Shown piece by piece: positions 32,463 through 40,968 of a DNA stretch of 64,000 bases (its first letter is position 1; each line of letters opens with the position of its first letter). The stretch is from Sphingomonas sp. PP-CC-1A-547 (GTDB lineage Bacteria > Pseudomonadota > Alphaproteobacteria > Sphingomonadales > Sphingomonadaceae), in the NCBI RefSeq assembly GCF_003610375.1, contig NZ_RAPZ01000011.1, positions 806,001 to 870,000 on the forward strand, read 5' to 3'. The notes under the pieces are model-generated. The model did not search any database and was not told the DNA's origin. It worked only from the letters and a program-made list of their open reading frames with translations. The position numbers and the translations under genes were made by a program.

Positions 32463-34862
32463 ATGACACGTATCTTCACGCGGCTCGCAGTTGCGACGCT
32501 CGCCACGACCTGCTCGACCATGGCGCTCGCACAAGCCGGCACGCCAGCCACTGCCCAAGCCGAAACCGAGGCCGCAACGTCGGACGACGAGATCGTCGTC
32601 ACCGCGCAGAAGCGCGAACAGCGGATCGAAGACGTCCCCATCACCGTCACCGCGCTCACCGGCGCCCGCATGGCGTCGATCGGCGTCAACTCGTTGAGCG
32701 AAGTCGCCGCCTATATTCCCGGCCTCCAGATCCAGGAGCAGAGCGCCAACAACCCCGGCTTCGTGATCCGCGGCATCACCTCGGATAACGGCTCGTCGCA
32801 GCAGGGCGCGCGCGTCACGCTCTATTACAACGGTATCGACATCAGCCGTTCGCGCGGCGCATATCAGGACCTGTTCGACCTCTCACGGATCGAAGTCGTG
32901 AAGGGTCCGCAGGCGACCTTGTTCGGCACCGCCGCCGCGGTTGGCGCGATCAGCCTCGTCTCTGCCAAGCCGGAGCCCGGCGTATCGGGCGCGATCAACG
33001 GCACGTACGGCAATTTCGACCGCACGCAGGTGTCTGGCTTCCTGAATGCGGGCAACGACGTGCTCGCCGGTCGCATCGCCTTCGCGTATAAATATCGCAA
33101 GGGCTACGTCCGCAACATTGCCGGCGACGCGAACGTGCCGAACCAGAACCAAGGCGGCGTCGACCAGGACGATCTGAACGGGCAGGACCAGCGCGGCATC
33201 CGCGGCTCGCTCCGCTATCGCCCGAGCGACAGCATCACCGCCGATCTCGTCCTGACCTATGACGGACAGCGCAACCCCGGCACCGCGTTCAAGAGCCGCG
33301 CGCACGCCCCGACCGGCGGCCAGACCGGCGACTATGGCTACGCGGAACTTTCGGGCTCGCCGTACAGCGCGACTGCACTCGGCGCGCGCAAGCTTGGTCT
33401 CGACCGCAACGTCTACGACGCGAACCTGACGATCACCGCGGACCTGTCGCCGGGGATCACTTTCACCACCGTCAACGGGTATCGCAAGTTCGACGCGCTC
33501 GAAGTGTTCGACGCCGATGGTGGGCCCGCCGCGTATCTCGAGTTCGCCGAAGACGCGAAGGGCGACCAGTGGAGCCATGAAAGCCGCTTTGCCTTCGAAG
33601 GGCCCAAGTATCGCGCCTCGGTGGGCTGGAACGCGTTCTTCGAGAACGGCTTCCAGCGCGTTCCGTTCGCGACCGAAGAGGGCACGTATCTCGCTTGCTC
33701 GGTCGCCGCTGCCTATGCGCCGATCCGCGCGGCACTGAACGGCGCGGGCATCCCGACGGGCACCGGATGCGTCGCACCGAACGGCACGGTTCCGGCGACG
33801 CGCGCGACCGCAGCGCTCACAGGTGGTCGTGCAACGGCAATACCTTACGCCGCGGAATTCACGAACTACGGCAACAACGACACCTACTCGGTGTTCGCCG
33901 ATGCGACGTACATCCCGGTGCCGGCACTCGAACTGACCGTGGGTGCGCGGATCCTGATCGAGGATCGCCAGTCGGGCTATTCGTCGGTCCAGCCGAACTC
34001 GGTGATCCTGGCGGCACTCGGCATCCAGTCGAGTCTGCTCGGCACGGCCAACACCAACGGCAACAAGTTCGTCGCGGAGAAGAGCTTCACGGCGATCCTG
34101 CCGCGCTTCAACGCGCTGTTGAAGCTCAACGACGCGGTCAATCTCTACGCGACGATCAGCAAGGGGCGCCGTTCGCCGGTGGTCCAGCTAGCCGCTCAGC
34201 GCACCGCGTTCGGCGTCGGTCCCAACCTGCAGGTCGTACCGCAGGAGAACGTCTGGAACTACGAAGGCGGCATCAAGGGTCGCGTCGGCCCGTTCAGCGG
34301 CGCGGCATCGGTCTTCTACCAGACCTATGACGGCTTCCAGGTGTCGGTGACGAACAACGGCGTGACGACGACACAGAGCGCCGGATCGGCCAAGAACCTT
34401 GGCGTAGAGCTCGAAGGTAATCTGAAGCTCGCCTCGTATCTCTCGGTGTTCGGGACGTTTGCGTACATCGACGGCGGCATCGGCGACGAAGCGGCGAACG
34501 GCGTATTCGCCGGCAACCGCTTCCGCCTTCAGCCGGACACGACCGCGTCGGGCGGTGTGATCCTCCGCCTGCCGGTCGGCGGCGCGACGGTCTACGCCAC
34601 GCCGAGCGTCACCTACCGCACCAAGGCGTTTTTCGAACTGCCGAACAACCCGGCCATCAGCACGCCCGGCTACACGCTGGTCAACGCTCGCGCCGGGGTC
34701 GAGTTCGCACAGGGTCGCTACAGCGTCGGCGGGTTCGTCCGGAACGCGACCAACAAGCGCTACCTGATCGACGCGGGCAACACCGGCGGCGGCTTCGGCA
34801 TCCCGACCTACATCGCCGGCGAGCCGCGCTTCTACGGCGTCGAGCTGGGCGCAAAATTCTAA
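32463..34862 (+). CDS. TonB-dependent receptor, probably for phosphorylated substrates
   Basis: Outer-membrane receptor of 799 residues. It has a signal peptide ending STMALAQA, the conserved DDEIVVTAQKREQRIEDVPI opening of the plug, LPG-like YIPGLQIQ, VIRGITSDNG, YYNGIDIS and VVKGPQATLFGTAAAVGAI, then a barrel ending FYGVELGAKF. It lies between phoD and phoX, and a possible Pho box lies in its upstream region; both point to uptake of an organophosphate or similar compound under phosphate limitation. The 49-base gap to phoX suggests co-transcription. The ligand is inferred from context only. Confidence 0.92.
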   Translation: MTRIFTRLAVATLATTCSTMALAQAGTPATAQAETEAATSDDEIVVTAQKREQRIEDVPITVTALTGARMASIGVNSLSEVAAYIPGLQIQEQSANNPGFVIRGITSDNGSSQQGARVTLYYNGIDISRSRGAYQDLFDLSRIEVVKGPQATLFGTAAAVGAISLVSAKPEPGVSGAINGTYGNFDRTQVSGFLNAGNDVLAGRIAFAYKYRKGYVRNIAGDANVPNQNQGGVDQDDLNGQDQRGIRGSLRYRPSDSITADLVLTYDGQRNPGTAFKSRAHAPTGGQTGDYGYAELSGSPYSATALGARKLGLDRNVYDANLTITADLSPGITFTTVNGYRKFDALEVFDADGGPAAYLEFAEDAKGDQWSHESRFAFEGPKYRASVGWNAFFENGFQRVPFATEEGTYLACSVAAAYAPIRAALNGAGIPTGTGCVAPNGTVPATRATAALTGGRATAIPYAAEFTNYGNNDTYSVFADATYIPVPALELTVGARILIEDRQSGYSSVQPNSVILAALGIQSSLLGTANTNGNKFVAEKSFTAILPRFNALLKLNDAVNLYATISKGRRSPVVQLAAQRTAFGVGPNLQVVPQENVWNYEGGIKGRVGPFSGAASVFYQTYDGFQVSVTNNGVTTTQSAGSAKNLGVELEGNLKLASYLSVFGTFAYIDGGIGDEAANGVFAGNRFRLQPDTTASGGVILRLPVGGATVYATPSVTYRTKAFFELPNNPAISTPGYTLVNARAGVEFAQGRYSVGGFVRNATNKRYLIDAGNTGGGFGIPTYIAGEPRFYGVELGAKF

Positions 34863-34911
34863 CTCTCACGCATCGTTACACACCACGCAACCATCCCCGG
34901 GGGGACCAAGC

Positions 34912-37386
34912 ATGACGTTCGAGACCATCTATACCGACGGCGATATCGACACCAATCCGACCGCCAACCCGCATATCAACGACCTGATCGAATCGCGGTA
35001 CTCGCGTCGCCAGACCTTGATGGGCGGCATGTCCGCGACCGCCGCGGCGGTGTTCGGCGGCATGTTGCTGACCGGGTGCGACGACGACAATGACGGCAAC
35101 GGCTCGAGCCCCGTCACGGTGACGGCGACAGCCGGCGGGAGCTCGACCGCGGGCCGCGTCGCGACGCTGACCGGCGCAGCGATCGGCCAGGTCGACAGCG
35201 TGACCTGGACCCAGACCGCCGGCCCCGCCGTCACGCTCGCCGGTGCCTCGACCGCCACCGCGACCTTCGTCGTACCGGGTGCTGCTGCCGGGACCGTCCT
35301 CAGCTTCCAGTTTACCGCAGTTTCGGCCAGCGGTTCGGTCAGCGCGACGACCAGCGTGACCGTCGGCGCGGCATCGCTCGGCTTCACGGCCGTTGCGAAG
35401 AGCCTCGCGGATGTCGTTGCAGTGCCTGCGGGTTATGCGGTGACAGTCTTGTACCGGCTCGGCGATCCGATCGGCAGCGGCGTCGGCGCGTATGCCAATG
35501 ACGGTACCGACGCGACCTTCTCGAAGCGCGCGGGCGATCATCATGACGGCATGAGCTATTTCGGCATGTCCGCCACTGGAACGCCCGACGCGAACGGCAA
35601 CACGCGCGGCCTGCTCGTGCTCAACCACGAGAACATCACCCAGGCCTATCTGCATCCGAACGGCCCGACCACGACCGCAGGCGCCCGTCCCGAAGCCGAA
35701 GTGCTGAAGGAGATGGAGTGCCACGGCGTATCGGTGATCGAGGTCAACCGCGCCGCCGCCTGGAGCTACACAACCGCGTCGTCCTTCAACCGCCGTATTA
35801 CCCCGCTGACGCCGATGAGCTTCTCGGGCCCTGTGCGCGGTGCCGACAGCCTCAAGACGCGCTACTCGCCGGATGCCACCACGGGCCGCGGCACGATCAA
35901 CAATTGCGCAAATGGTACAATGCCTTGGCACACGTACCTGACGAACGAAGAGAACTGGGTCGGCTATTTCAAGCGTGAGGTCGGCGACGCGGCGCGGCGC
36001 GCGGCAACTGGCCCCGTGGGCGTAAAGGCGAACACCTCGCTGACGCGCTACGGCAAGGGCGAGAGCAACACCGGCGGTAACTATGGCTGGTCGACGGTCA
36101 CGCCAGCCGACGCGACCAGCACGATCTATTCGCGCTGGAACATAACCGCACAGGCCAGCGCGCCGGCCGACGGCACGGGCGATTTCCGCAACGAGATCTT
36201 CCAGTACGGCTGGGTTGTCGAGATCGACCCGTTCGACGCAGCCTCGACGCCGCGCAAGCGAACCGCACTCGGTCGTATGAACCACGAAGGCTGCCAGATC
36301 GGCCGTACGATCGCGGGCGTGAAGCCGGCCTTCTACATGGGCGACGACGCGCAGAACGAGTACATCTACAAGTTCGTATCGGCCACGCCGTGGTCGGCAG
36401 CGGATGCAACGGCTGCGAACCGTCTCGCGATCGGCGACAAGTATCTCGATGCGGGAACGCTTTACGTCGCGAAGCTCGCGGCGGATGGCAGCGGTCAGTG
36501 GCTCCCACTGGTGTTCGGCCAGGGCCCCCTCACCTCCGCAAACGGAGCCTATCCGTTCTCGAGCCAAGTCGATGTGCTGATCAACACGCGACTGGCAGCG
36601 GATGCGCTGGGTGCGACGCGCATGGATCGGCCGGAGTGGACGGCGGTGAACCCGGCAACCGGCGAGATGTATTGCACGCTCACCAACAACTCGTCGCGGA
36701 CGGTGGCTACCGCGGACGCCTCCAACCCGCGCGCCTATGTCGATCCCAAGACCACGGGCGGCCAGACCACGGGTAACGCCAACGGCCACATCATCCGCCT
36801 GCGCGAGACCGGTGACACATCCGAGGCAACGACGTTCGCTTGGGACATCTATGCGTTCGGGGCCGGCTCCGATCTGGATGCAACCAACATCAACCTGTCG
36901 GGTCTCGATGCGACCAACGACTTCTCGTCGCCCGACGGCCTGTGGTTCGGCCTGCCGAGCAATGCTTCGGGGACGATCGCACCGGTGATGTGGATCGAGA
37001 CGGATGACGGCGCATTCACGGACGTCACCAACTGCATGCTGCTCGCCTCGGTACCGGGGATCGTCAACGACGGCGGCACGCGGACGGTGACCAACACGAT
37101 CGGTGCGGCAACCGGTTCGGTAACGACGCGGGTCGGCAAGGCACCGGGCGCGGCACTGCGCCGCTTCCTGGTCGGGCCGAAGGAGTGCGAGATCACCGGT
37201 ATCCATACGACGCCGGACGGCCGGTCGCTGTTCGTGAATATCCAGCATCCGGGCGAGAATGGCGGGCCGACGAACATCACGAGCAGCTGGCCAGCCAACC
37301 AGACTGGTGCGGTGACGACGCCGTCACGGCCGCGGTCCGCGACGATCGTGATCACCAAGACCGATGGGGGTGTCGTGGGGCTTTAA
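34912..37386 (+). CDS. phoX: PhoX family alkaline phosphatase, Tat-exported lipoprotein-like
   Basis: 824-residue PhoX-type phosphatase. Residues about 31-56 combine a twin-arginine motif (SRRQTLMGG, Arg32-Arg33) with a lipobox (MLLTGC, Cys56) followed by acidic DDDND, so it may be a Tat-exported lipoprotein. Residues about 63-155 form a Thr/Ala/Val-rich Ig- or PKD-like domain (VTATAGGSSTAGRVATLTG, TWTQTAGPAVTLAG), absent from typical PhoX. The PhoX domain follows, with GLLVLNHENITQAY, NCANGTMPWHTYLTNEENW (about 330-350), GDDAQNEYIYKF and RRFLVGPKECEITG. Its Fe/Ca site should hydrolyse phosphomonoesters. GGGGGGA lies upstream of the ATG. Confidence 0.9.
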   Translation: MTFETIYTDGDIDTNPTANPHINDLIESRYSRRQTLMGGMSATAAAVFGGMLLTGCDDDNDGNGSSPVTVTATAGGSSTAGRVATLTGAAIGQVDSVTWTQTAGPAVTLAGASTATATFVVPGAAAGTVLSFQFTAVSASGSVSATTSVTVGAASLGFTAVAKSLADVVAVPAGYAVTVLYRLGDPIGSGVGAYANDGTDATFSKRAGDHHDGMSYFGMSATGTPDANGNTRGLLVLNHENITQAYLHPNGPTTTAGARPEAEVLKEMECHGVSVIEVNRAAAWSYTTASSFNRRITPLTPMSFSGPVRGADSLKTRYSPDATTGRGTINNCANGTMPWHTYLTNEENWVGYFKREVGDAARRAATGPVGVKANTSLTRYGKGESNTGGNYGWSTVTPADATSTIYSRWNITAQASAPADGTGDFRNEIFQYGWVVEIDPFDAASTPRKRTALGRMNHEGCQIGRTIAGVKPAFYMGDDAQNEYIYKFVSATPWSAADATAANRLAIGDKYLDAGTLYVAKLAADGSGQWLPLVFGQGPLTSANGAYPFSSQVDVLINTRLAADALGATRMDRPEWTAVNPATGEMYCTLTNNSSRTVATADASNPRAYVDPKTTGGQTTGNANGHIIRLRETGDTSEATTFAWDIYAFGAGSDLDATNINLSGLDATNDFSSPDGLWFGLPSNASGTIAPVMWIETDDGAFTDVTNCMLLASVPGIVNDGGTRTVTNTIGAATGSVTTRVGKAPGAALRRFLVGPKECEITGIHTTPDGRSLFVNIQHPGENGGPTNITSSWPANQTGAVTTPSRPRSATIVITKTDGGVVGL

Positions 37387-37402
37387 GCCAGGCGAACTTC
37401 CG

Positions 37403-37426
37403 ATCCTCCCCCGCAAGGGGGAGGAT
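37403..37426. repeat. Short palindrome of the CTCCCCC family
   Basis: ATCCTCCCCC, GCAA, GGGGGAGGAT: ten perfect pairs around a four-base loop, 16 bases past the phoX stop. It is the terminal hairpin of the 124-base element seen at 6037 and 61217, here alone, and is probably the phoX terminator. Confidence 0.85.
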
Positions 37427-37452
37427 TGTAAATGATTTCGGCCTGTATTTGT

Positions 37453-37560
37453 GCACCGCCCCGGCGGAGGCCGGGGTCCAGTTGGGGAACGTCGCTCATT
37501 AGCGCTGTGCTTCGTTACCTCGGCTTTCCCAATTGGGCCCCGGCCTTCGCCGGGGTGGCG
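37453..37560. repeat. Imperfect long inverted repeat (CCCCGGC family)
   Basis: About 33-base arms at 37453-37486 and 37528-37560 (cores CCCCGGCGGAGGCCGGGG and CCCCGGCCTTCGCCGGGG) with a few mismatches, each also a local hairpin. It lies between the convergent phoX and merR genes. It is another class of intergenic palindrome, unlike the CTCCCCC class next to it. Confidence 0.8.
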
Positions 37561-37625
37561 CATTCTCGTCAAATGGCGTCGTCTTCAAACGCATGCCACG
37601 TGTCTCTAACGAGCAGTCGCGAGCC

Positions 37626-38018
37626 TTAGACGGTCCCAGCCGGGATGCGCGCCAGCGCCTCCTGCTCGATCTTCTCCAGCTCGTCGCGGGTCTGGACAAT
37701 CGCCTCGCGTTGCGCGTCGAGCAGGTCGATCCGCTGTCGGCACCGTTCGGCCAGCGCGCGCATCTGTTCCACATGCTGCGGGTCGGCGTCGTAGAGGTCG
37801 AGGAACTCCTCGATGTCGCGCAGCGTGAAACCCAACCGTTTCCCCCGCAAGATCAACTGCATCCGGGCGACTTCGCGCCGCGTGTAGACCCGTGTCGTAC
37901 CGATCCGGCAGGGCTCGATCAGCCCCTTGTCCTCGTAGAACCGCAACGTTCGCGCGCTCACGCCGAGCATGCGCGAGACTTCCTGTATGCCGGTAAGATC
38001 GTCCTGTCGGTCGTTCAC
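37626..38018 (-). CDS. MerR family regulator of fatty-acid genes
   Basis: 130-residue MerR-type regulator. The winged helix is in GIQEVSRMLGVSARTLRFYEDKG (residues about 10-32; core ARTLRFYEDKGL), then VYTRREVARMQLILRGKRLGF, and a long dimerisation helix rich in Glu, Gln and Arg. No metal-binding cysteine loop is present, so it is not a metal sensor. It starts with GTG 38018, overlapping the fadD stop by GTGA. MerR proteins of this short type control branched-chain or fatty-acid catabolism in proteobacteria. A 20-base palindrome at 39748-39767 between fadD and fadA is its likely target. Confidence 0.9.
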   Translation of the reverse strand: MNDRQDDLTGIQEVSRMLGVSARTLRFYEDKGLIEPCRIGTTRVYTRREVARMQLILRGKRLGFTLRDIEEFLDLYDADPQHVEQMRALAERCRQRIDLLDAQREAIVQTRDELEKIEQEALARIPAGTV

Positions 38019-39700
38019 GCGTCCACTCCCCTCGCCTCCAACGCCGCCGCCTTTGCGGTCTCTTCAGCGACAAGTTCCTTTTTGGATAGCTTGCCGATCA
38101 GCGTCTTGGGGAGACTGTCGCGGATTTCGACCTCGCGGGGAAGCTCGATTTTGCTGATCTTGTCGCGGAGAAAATCGCGCAGTTCGAGCGGGGTAGCGAC
38201 CGTACCTTCGGCCAGCACGACGAACGCTTTCGGCGCCTGGCCGCGGTATTTGTCGGGTACGCCGATGACGACGGCTTCGAGCACGGAGGGGTGTTCGTAC
38301 AAGGCCTCCTCGATCACGCGCGGATAGACGTTGTAGCCGCCGGCGAGGATCAGGTCCTTGATCCGGTCGACGATGAACAAATAGCCGTCCGCGTCGAGAT
38401 GCCCGACGTCACCGGTGCGCAGCGCACCATCCGCGAACAGGTCAGCGGTGGCGGCAGGCTTGTGCCAATAGCCCTGTGTGATCTGCGGCCCCCGCGCGCA
38501 TATTTCGCCATTCTCACCGACCGGCAACAGCCGGGTCGGGTCCTCGCGGTCGCGGATCTCGATCGTGGTGCCTGGGAACGGCAAGCCCGCCGAACCCGGC
38601 TTGATCAGCCCGTCGATCGGGTTGCAGGTGATGATTGGCGAGGCTTCTGACAGGCCATAGCCTTCGACCAGCTTGGAGCCCGTAGCGGCCTCGAACGCGA
38701 TCCGCACTTCCGCTGGCAGCGGTGCGCCACCCGAGATGCAGGCGTGGATCGAGGACAGGTCGATCTTCTGCGTCTCCGCCGCCGTGGTGATCGCCGCGTA
38801 GATCGTCGGCACCGCGGGGAAATAACTCGGCTTGGTCCGGTCGATCGTCTTGAGCAGTTGCTGCAATTCGAAGCGCGGCAGCAGGATCATTTCTGCGCCG
38901 GTGCGGATCGAGTAGGTCAGCACGGTGGTCAGTGCGAAGACGTGGAACAGCGGCAGCGCGCCGAGCACGCGGTCCTGGTGCGGCTGTTCGCCCCCGACGA
39001 ACACGACCATCGCATCCGCGTTCGCGACGAGGTTGGCGTGGCTGAGCATCGCCGCCTTGGGCTCGCCGGTCGTCCCGCCGGTATACTGCAGTACCGCAAC
39101 CTCGTCAGGGGAAACGGTAACGGGGGACGGCCCACCCTTCGCCTTGAGCAGCGCGTCGAACGTGGAATGGCGTGCGTCAGTCGGTGCCCGACCGATCTCG
39201 GCGCGCTTGAAAATGCGGTAAGCAATCGACTTCAGCGTCGGCAGGGCACCGGCGATCGGGCAGGTGATGACGTGCTTCACGCCCATCTGCCCCGCGACCT
39301 TCAGCACGCGCGCGTGGATCTCGGTGATGTCGCAGGTGGCGATGATCGTCGCGCCCGAATCCTCGAGCAGATGCGCAAGCTCGCGCTCGACATAGAGCGG
39401 GTTGACGTTGACGACGACGCCGCCCGCCTTGAGGATCGCGAAGAACAGGATCGGATAGTAGGGCGTGTTCGGCAGGCACAGCGCGACGCGCGTCCCCTTC
39501 ACGACGCCCATGTCCTGGAGTCCCCGCGCCGCCCGACCTACCGACTCGCCGAGCTCGGCATATGTCAGCGTCCGGCCCATGAAATCGAGCACGTTGCGTG
39601 ATCCGAACCGCCGCACCGACAGGTCGAGCATGTCGCCCAGCAGCCGCGGCTCGCCCAGCAACGGGACGCCGATCGCCTTGCCCCCGAAAGTGTCCTGCAT
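38015..39700 (-). CDS. fadD: Long-chain fatty acid-CoA ligase
   Basis: AMP-forming ligase of about 561 residues that activates fatty acids as they enter the cell. It has the P-loop YTGGTTGEPKAAMLSH, EGYGLSEASPIITCNP, TGDVGHLDADGYLFIVDR with DLILAGGYNVYPR, and the catalytic Lys in PKTLIGKLSKKEL. ATG 39700 (MQDTFGG) is preferred since GGAG lies six bases upstream; ATG 39712 is the longer alternative. It is first in a two-gene operon with merR and divergent from fadA-fadB, which places all four genes around one regulatory palindrome. Confidence 0.92.
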   Translation of the reverse strand: MQDTFGGKAIGVPLLGEPRLLGDMLDLSVRRFGSRNVLDFMGRTLTYAELGESVGRAARGLQDMGVVKGTRVALCLPNTPYYPILFFAILKAGGVVVNVNPLYVERELAHLLEDSGATIIATCDITEIHARVLKVAGQMGVKHVITCPIAGALPTLKSIAYRIFKRAEIGRAPTDARHSTFDALLKAKGGPSPVTVSPDEVAVLQYTGGTTGEPKAAMLSHANLVANADAMVVFVGGEQPHQDRVLGALPLFHVFALTTVLTYSIRTGAEMILLPRFELQQLLKTIDRTKPSYFPAVPTIYAAITTAAETQKIDLSSIHACISGGAPLPAEVRIAFEAATGSKLVEGYGLSEASPIITCNPIDGLIKPGSAGLPFPGTTIEIRDREDPTRLLPVGENGEICARGPQITQGYWHKPAATADLFADGALRTGDVGHLDADGYLFIVDRIKDLILAGGYNVYPRVIEEALYEHPSVLEAVVIGVPDKYRGQAPKAFVVLAEGTVATPLELRDFLRDKISKIELPREVEIRDSLPKTLIGKLSKKELVAEETAKAAALEARGVDA

Positions 39701-39747
39701 CTCGCTCTCCATTGCTCAGTGTGCGTAAGCCATATTGTCGGCCGCTT

Positions 39748-39767
39748 CACCTTGACGTAAAGGTGAG
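39748..39767. promoter_or_regulatory. Probable MerR operator between fadD and fadA
   Basis: TCACCTT-GACGTA-AAGGTGA: perfect seven-base arms around a six-base centre, in the 131-base divergent promoter region of fadD-merR and fadA-fadB. The closely spaced dyad with an ACGT core fits MerR-type sites in catabolic promoters. It could control both directions at once. Confidence 0.65.
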
Positions 39768-39831
39768 GTATCGCACCTTAAGGGTAACCCGCAAGCGTTA
39801 ACCGGGTCGACCGCAATATGAGAGGATCATC

Positions 39832-40968
39832 GTGACCAACGTCGTCATCGCCGGGTACGCCCGTTCGCCGTTCCACCTCGCCGGCAAGGGCGAACTCGCC
39901 CGTGTCCGTCCGGACGATCTCGCCGCGCAGACGATTCGCGGGTTGCTCGACAAGACCGGCGTGGATCCGGCCGAGATCGAGGACATCATCCTCGGATGCG
40001 CGTTCCCCGAAGGCGAGCAGGGTCTCAACGTCGCCAAGCTGATCGCACAGATCGCCGACCTGCCGATCTCGGTCGGCGGTATGACGGTCAACCGCTTTTG
40101 CGGCTCGTCGATGAGCGCGATCCACATCGCCTACGGCCAGATCGCGGTGGGCGCAGGCGAGGCGTTCATCTGCGCCGGCCTCGAATCGATGAGCCGCGTG
40201 CCGATGGGCGGCTATAACCCCCTCCCCAACCCCGAGCTCGCGAAGAAGAGCGCCGGCGCGTACATGGGCATGGGCGAGACCGCCGAGAACGTCGCGCGCA
40301 ACTATCAGATCACGCGCGCCGAACAGGACGCGTTCGCGGTGAAGAGCCAGGACAAGGCCGCCGCGGCGCGCGCCGATGGCCGGCTGTCGGACGAGATCGT
40401 GACGATCCAGACCAAGGCAGGCCCGGTCAGCCAGGACGGCACGATCCGCGCCGGCACGACCACCGAAGCGCTCGCCGGCCTGAAGCCCGCGTTCAGCGCG
40501 GATGGCTCGGTGACCGCGGGCACCTCGTCGCCGCTGACCGATGGCGCGTCTGCGGTGCTGGTGACTTCCGAGGAATTCGCGAAGAAGCACGGCCTGACGA
40601 TCCTCGCGCGGATCAAGTCGATCGGCGTGTCGGGTTGCGCGCCCGAGACGATGGGGCTCGGCCCGATCGGTGCGTCGAAGAAGGCGCTGGAGCGGGCCGG
40701 AATCACCGTCGCGGACCTCGACGTGGTCGAGATCAACGAGGCGTTCGCGAGCCAGGCGATCGCCTGCATCCGCGACCTCGGCCTGAAGGACGAGACGATC
40801 AACCTCGATGGCGGTGCGATCGCGATCGGTCATCCGCTCGGCGCGACCGGCGCGCGGATCGTCGGCAAGGCGGCCGCGCTGCTGGCGCGCGAGGGCGGCC
40901 GCTATGCGCTGGCGACCCAGTGCATCGGCGGCGGTCAGGGCATCGCTACGGTGCTGGAGCGCGCATGA
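39832..40968 (+). CDS. fadA: Acetyl-CoA C-acyltransferase (beta-oxidation thiolase)
   Basis: 378-residue thiolase closing the beta-oxidation cycle by releasing acetyl-CoA from 3-oxoacyl-CoA. The nucleophile is in VNRFCGSSMSA (Cys90), the general base in AIGHPLGATGA (His334) and the second cysteine in TQCIGGGQG (Cys364). The start is GTG 39832 with GAGAGGA upstream; the N-terminus TNVVIAGYARSPFHLAGKG is that of the family. Its stop overlaps the fadB start (ATGA), so the two subunits of the trifunctional complex are made together. A palindrome just upstream suggests MerR control. Confidence 0.94.
   Translation: MTNVVIAGYARSPFHLAGKGELARVRPDDLAAQTIRGLLDKTGVDPAEIEDIILGCAFPEGEQGLNVAKLIAQIADLPISVGGMTVNRFCGSSMSAIHIAYGQIAVGAGEAFICAGLESMSRVPMGGYNPLPNPELAKKSAGAYMGMGETAENVARNYQITRAEQDAFAVKSQDKAAAARADGRLSDEIVTIQTKAGPVSQDGTIRAGTTTEALAGLKPAFSADGSVTAGTSSPLTDGASAVLVTSEEFAKKHGLTILARIKSIGVSGCAPETMGLGPIGASKKALERAGITVADLDVVEINEAFASQAIACIRDLGLKDETINLDGGAIAIGHPLGATGARIVGKAAALLAREGGRYALATQCIGGGQGIATVLERA

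Noticed and set aside
34876..37248. Long minus-strand open frame (about 790 codons) opposite phoX
   Set aside because: It covers the PhoX gene, which has clear motifs, and the frame shows no domain, start signal or biased codon pattern.
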